35,290 bases of DNA from Cryomorphaceae bacterium (GTDB lineage Bacteria > Bacteroidota > Bacteroidia > Flavobacteriales_D > Crocinitomicaceae), in assembly GCA_021299335.1 (NCBI GenBank), contig JAJTGF010000005.1, positions 1 through 35,290 on the forward strand, in the 5' to 3' direction. Both the position numbers and the translations under genes were made by a program. Under the pieces are notes generated by a model. The model did no database searches. It saw only the letters and a program-made list of their open reading frames with translations, and had not been told where the DNA came from. Shown piece after piece: positions 33,806 through 35,290 of the stretch. Each line of letters begins with the position of its first letter. Positions within the stretch are counted from its first letter, which is position 1.

Positions 33806-35290
33806 TTAGCCATTATTTCCCGAATGAAATAAAGTAAGCAAGTGGCGTTCCTTTTGATAGAGATCGATGTGAAAACGCAGGCCGTTGCGATCGGCACTCA
33901 CGGTTTGGTAAGTGACCATAATGGGAATGGCTTTCCTGAGTCGAATTTTTTGATGCACGTTTTGGTCGATTAAAACCTGAAGCGAATCGCCATTGATTGG
34001 ATTAAATGAGTTGCCAGCTTTGTCTTGATTCAAGATCATTTTTCCCAATTCAACTGGGTTTTCAGCACGCATACAGCCATGCGAAAAACTTCTAAAAACT
34101 TGATTGAAAAGTTGTCTACTCGGCGTGTCGTGGACGTAAACAGAAAATGAATTGGCAAATTCAAATTTGATCAGCCCAAGGCTATTCCAAGGGCCAGGAT
34201 CCTGAATAATTTGATACGGAAAAGTATTCGTTTTGATTTGTTTCCATCTGACATTTCCCGGGTCAATTTCTTTTTTTCCTGCTGCGTAGATGCGCATGTG
34301 TTCCTTTCCTAGGTATGTGGAAGATCTTTTCAGCGCCGGTAAAATTTCTTTTTTGGCGATAGAGCTGGGCACGCGCCAATAGGGCAAACTCACTATCTGG
34401 GTAATAAAGGATTGAAGCGTTGGGGTGGGGTGTTCTATTTTACCGATGATGATGCGGTGCACTGCTCGTAGGGTATCGTTACTCACAAATTGCAATTCAA
34501 ATGCAGGAAGATTGATGGCTACAAACGTTTTTGGTCTTGCGCCGGCCTGCCTCAGGCGATCTAAGGAAATTTGAGCGCTGTACAATTGCTCAATTTTTGA
34601 GGTCCCAAAAACGATGGAGGTAGCAGTGCCAATGCGCCCGTCGGGGTTCAAACCTTTTGATTTTTGAAAGGCGCGCAGTGCTTTTCTGATGCTTAAGCTA
34701 TCTGCAGTAGCGTCAATGAAGCCGAGCGATTGAAGCGCGGATTGGGCTTGTTTCCAGGATAAGGATGGATTTTCTTTTTCTGTACAAACTTTGAATTGCA
34801 GGGTGTCTAATACAGCGGTGTCGGCAAAGTGATAGAGGTGTTGGGCAAAATATCGGTAATTGGTATCCGCTGGCCCGCAACTCAACAAAAGTGAATCGGT
34901 ATTTTGAGACTCGGTGAGCCAAGCTGTCGGGAATTTTTTCCATTTTTTTACTTTGAATGCTTGACGGTCAAAATCTATCAAACCGCTATCGAGGTCGTGT
35001 ACCATGGTGCCAATTTGATAATTGACAAGGAGTTCTTTGATCAAGCCTGAGGGGTGTTCTATTGCCATCATTCGGGCAAGTGGCAAACCAAAATGCCCGT
35101 GTTTTGCAATCGTTTGTATCCATTGTTGTTGAATGGCTTGGCCTTTTTCATCACTATTGAAGACCGATTGATAAGCGAATTGTCGATACAAGCTATCCAA
35201 TTGTTGACGTTGTTTTTTATCCAGCGGCAACTCGGGGTGGCCCTCGGTGAGGAGCCTTTTGATTTTAGTAGCTATTGGTAACTTTTTATC
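33806..35290 (-). CDS. L,D-transpeptidase of the YcbB (LdtD) type, 5' end outside window
   Basis: The frame is open to the right edge (494 codons visible), so the start is missing; internal TTG codons near 35230 are not the true start. It is a peptidoglycan L,D-transpeptidase, which makes 3-3 crosslinks or attaches proteins in the periplasm. From N to C: a helical scaffold region as in YcbB (IKRLLTEG and on), a PG-binding domain (IRKALRAFQKSKGLNPDG with GRIGTAT), and a YkuD catalytic domain that begins TFVAINLPAFELQFV and carries the active-site motif SHGCMR (FRSFSHGCMRAENPVELG), including the catalytic Cys. Between them are the substrate-lid type segments SLPYWRVPSSI and PGPWNSLGLIKF. Confidence 0.9.
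   Translation of the reverse strand, partial: DKKLPIATKIKRLLTEGHPELPLDKKQRQQLDSLYRQFAYQSVFNSDEKGQAIQQQWIQTIAKHGHFGLPLARMMAIEHPSGLIKELLVNYQIGTMVHDLDSGLIDFDRQAFKVKKWKKFPTAWLTESQNTDSLLLSCGPADTNYRYFAQHLYHFADTAVLDTLQFKVCTEKENPSLSWKQAQSALQSLGFIDATADSLSIRKALRAFQKSKGLNPDGRIGTATSIVFGTSKIEQLYSAQISLDRLRQAGARPKTFVAINLPAFELQFVSNDTLRAVHRIIIGKIEHPTPTLQSFITQIVSLPYWRVPSSIAKKEILPALKRSSTYLGKEHMRIYAAGKKEIDPGNVRWKQIKTNTFPYQIIQDPGPWNSLGLIKFEFANSFSVYVHDTPSRQLFNQVFRSFSHGCMRAENPVELGKMILNQDKAGNSFNPINGDSLQVLIDQNVHQKIRLRKAIPIMVTYQTVSADRNGLRFHIDLYQKERHLLTLFHSGNNG

Overview
The window is chromosomal DNA from a member of the Bacteroidota, most likely a Flavobacteriales-type lineage; I cannot place it more closely by eye. 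The evidence is a cell-surface protein with a type IX secretion (T9SS) C-terminal sorting domain, TTTG / TAnnTTTG promoters, few Shine-Dalgarno sites, a DUF1573 protein, a DUF2490 beta-barrel, an FtsZ with a long Bacteroidota-type tail, and a division/cell-wall (dcw) cluster without murF or ddl. Nearly every gene belongs to a recognisable family. I see no tRNA, rRNA, CRISPR array, insertion sequence or prophage, and no gene-free stretch longer than 300 bases.

Left part (1-6219, minus strand): lnt, a CotH-family secreted protein, a lipoprotein and a DUF2490 protein (cut by the window edge) overlap one another and look like one envelope operon with a promoter just before lnt. Upstream lie rplU-rpmA, with a clear promoter and terminator, and a solitary EamA-type exporter with its own promoter.

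Centre (6466-24063, plus strand): mraZ-rsmH-ftsL-ftsI-murE-mraY-murD-ftsW-murG-murC-ftsQ-ftsA-ftsZ, then a YqeY-like gene and the methionine-salvage genes mtnB-mtnD-mtnC. No gap exceeds 33 bases over about 17.6 kb, so this may be one transcription unit. It supplies lipid II precursors (MurC, MurD, MurE, MraY, MurG), the septal synthase (FtsW-FtsI with FtsL and FtsQ) and the FtsA-FtsZ ring. MurE carries the DNPR motif of meso-diaminopimelate enzymes. A hairpin with A and T tracts on its two sides closes the unit and also serves the convergent gene.

Right part (24130-35290): a DUF1573 protein; a metal-transport group feoA-feoB-small Cys-containing membrane protein-corA (minus); gpsA-lysC (minus); a divergent AIM24/TIGR00266 gene (plus); and a minus-strand run of L,D-transpeptidase (cut by the window edge), rpe, a secreted protein of unknown function with an apparent frameshift at a run of seven A, and cvfB. 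The points most worth a second look are that A7 frameshift, the 56-residue gene behind feoB, the likely leaderless starts, the two-part FtsZ tail, the paired 10-bp repeats before mraZ, and the methionine-salvage genes at the end of the dcw cluster. I found no convincing entirely new system.
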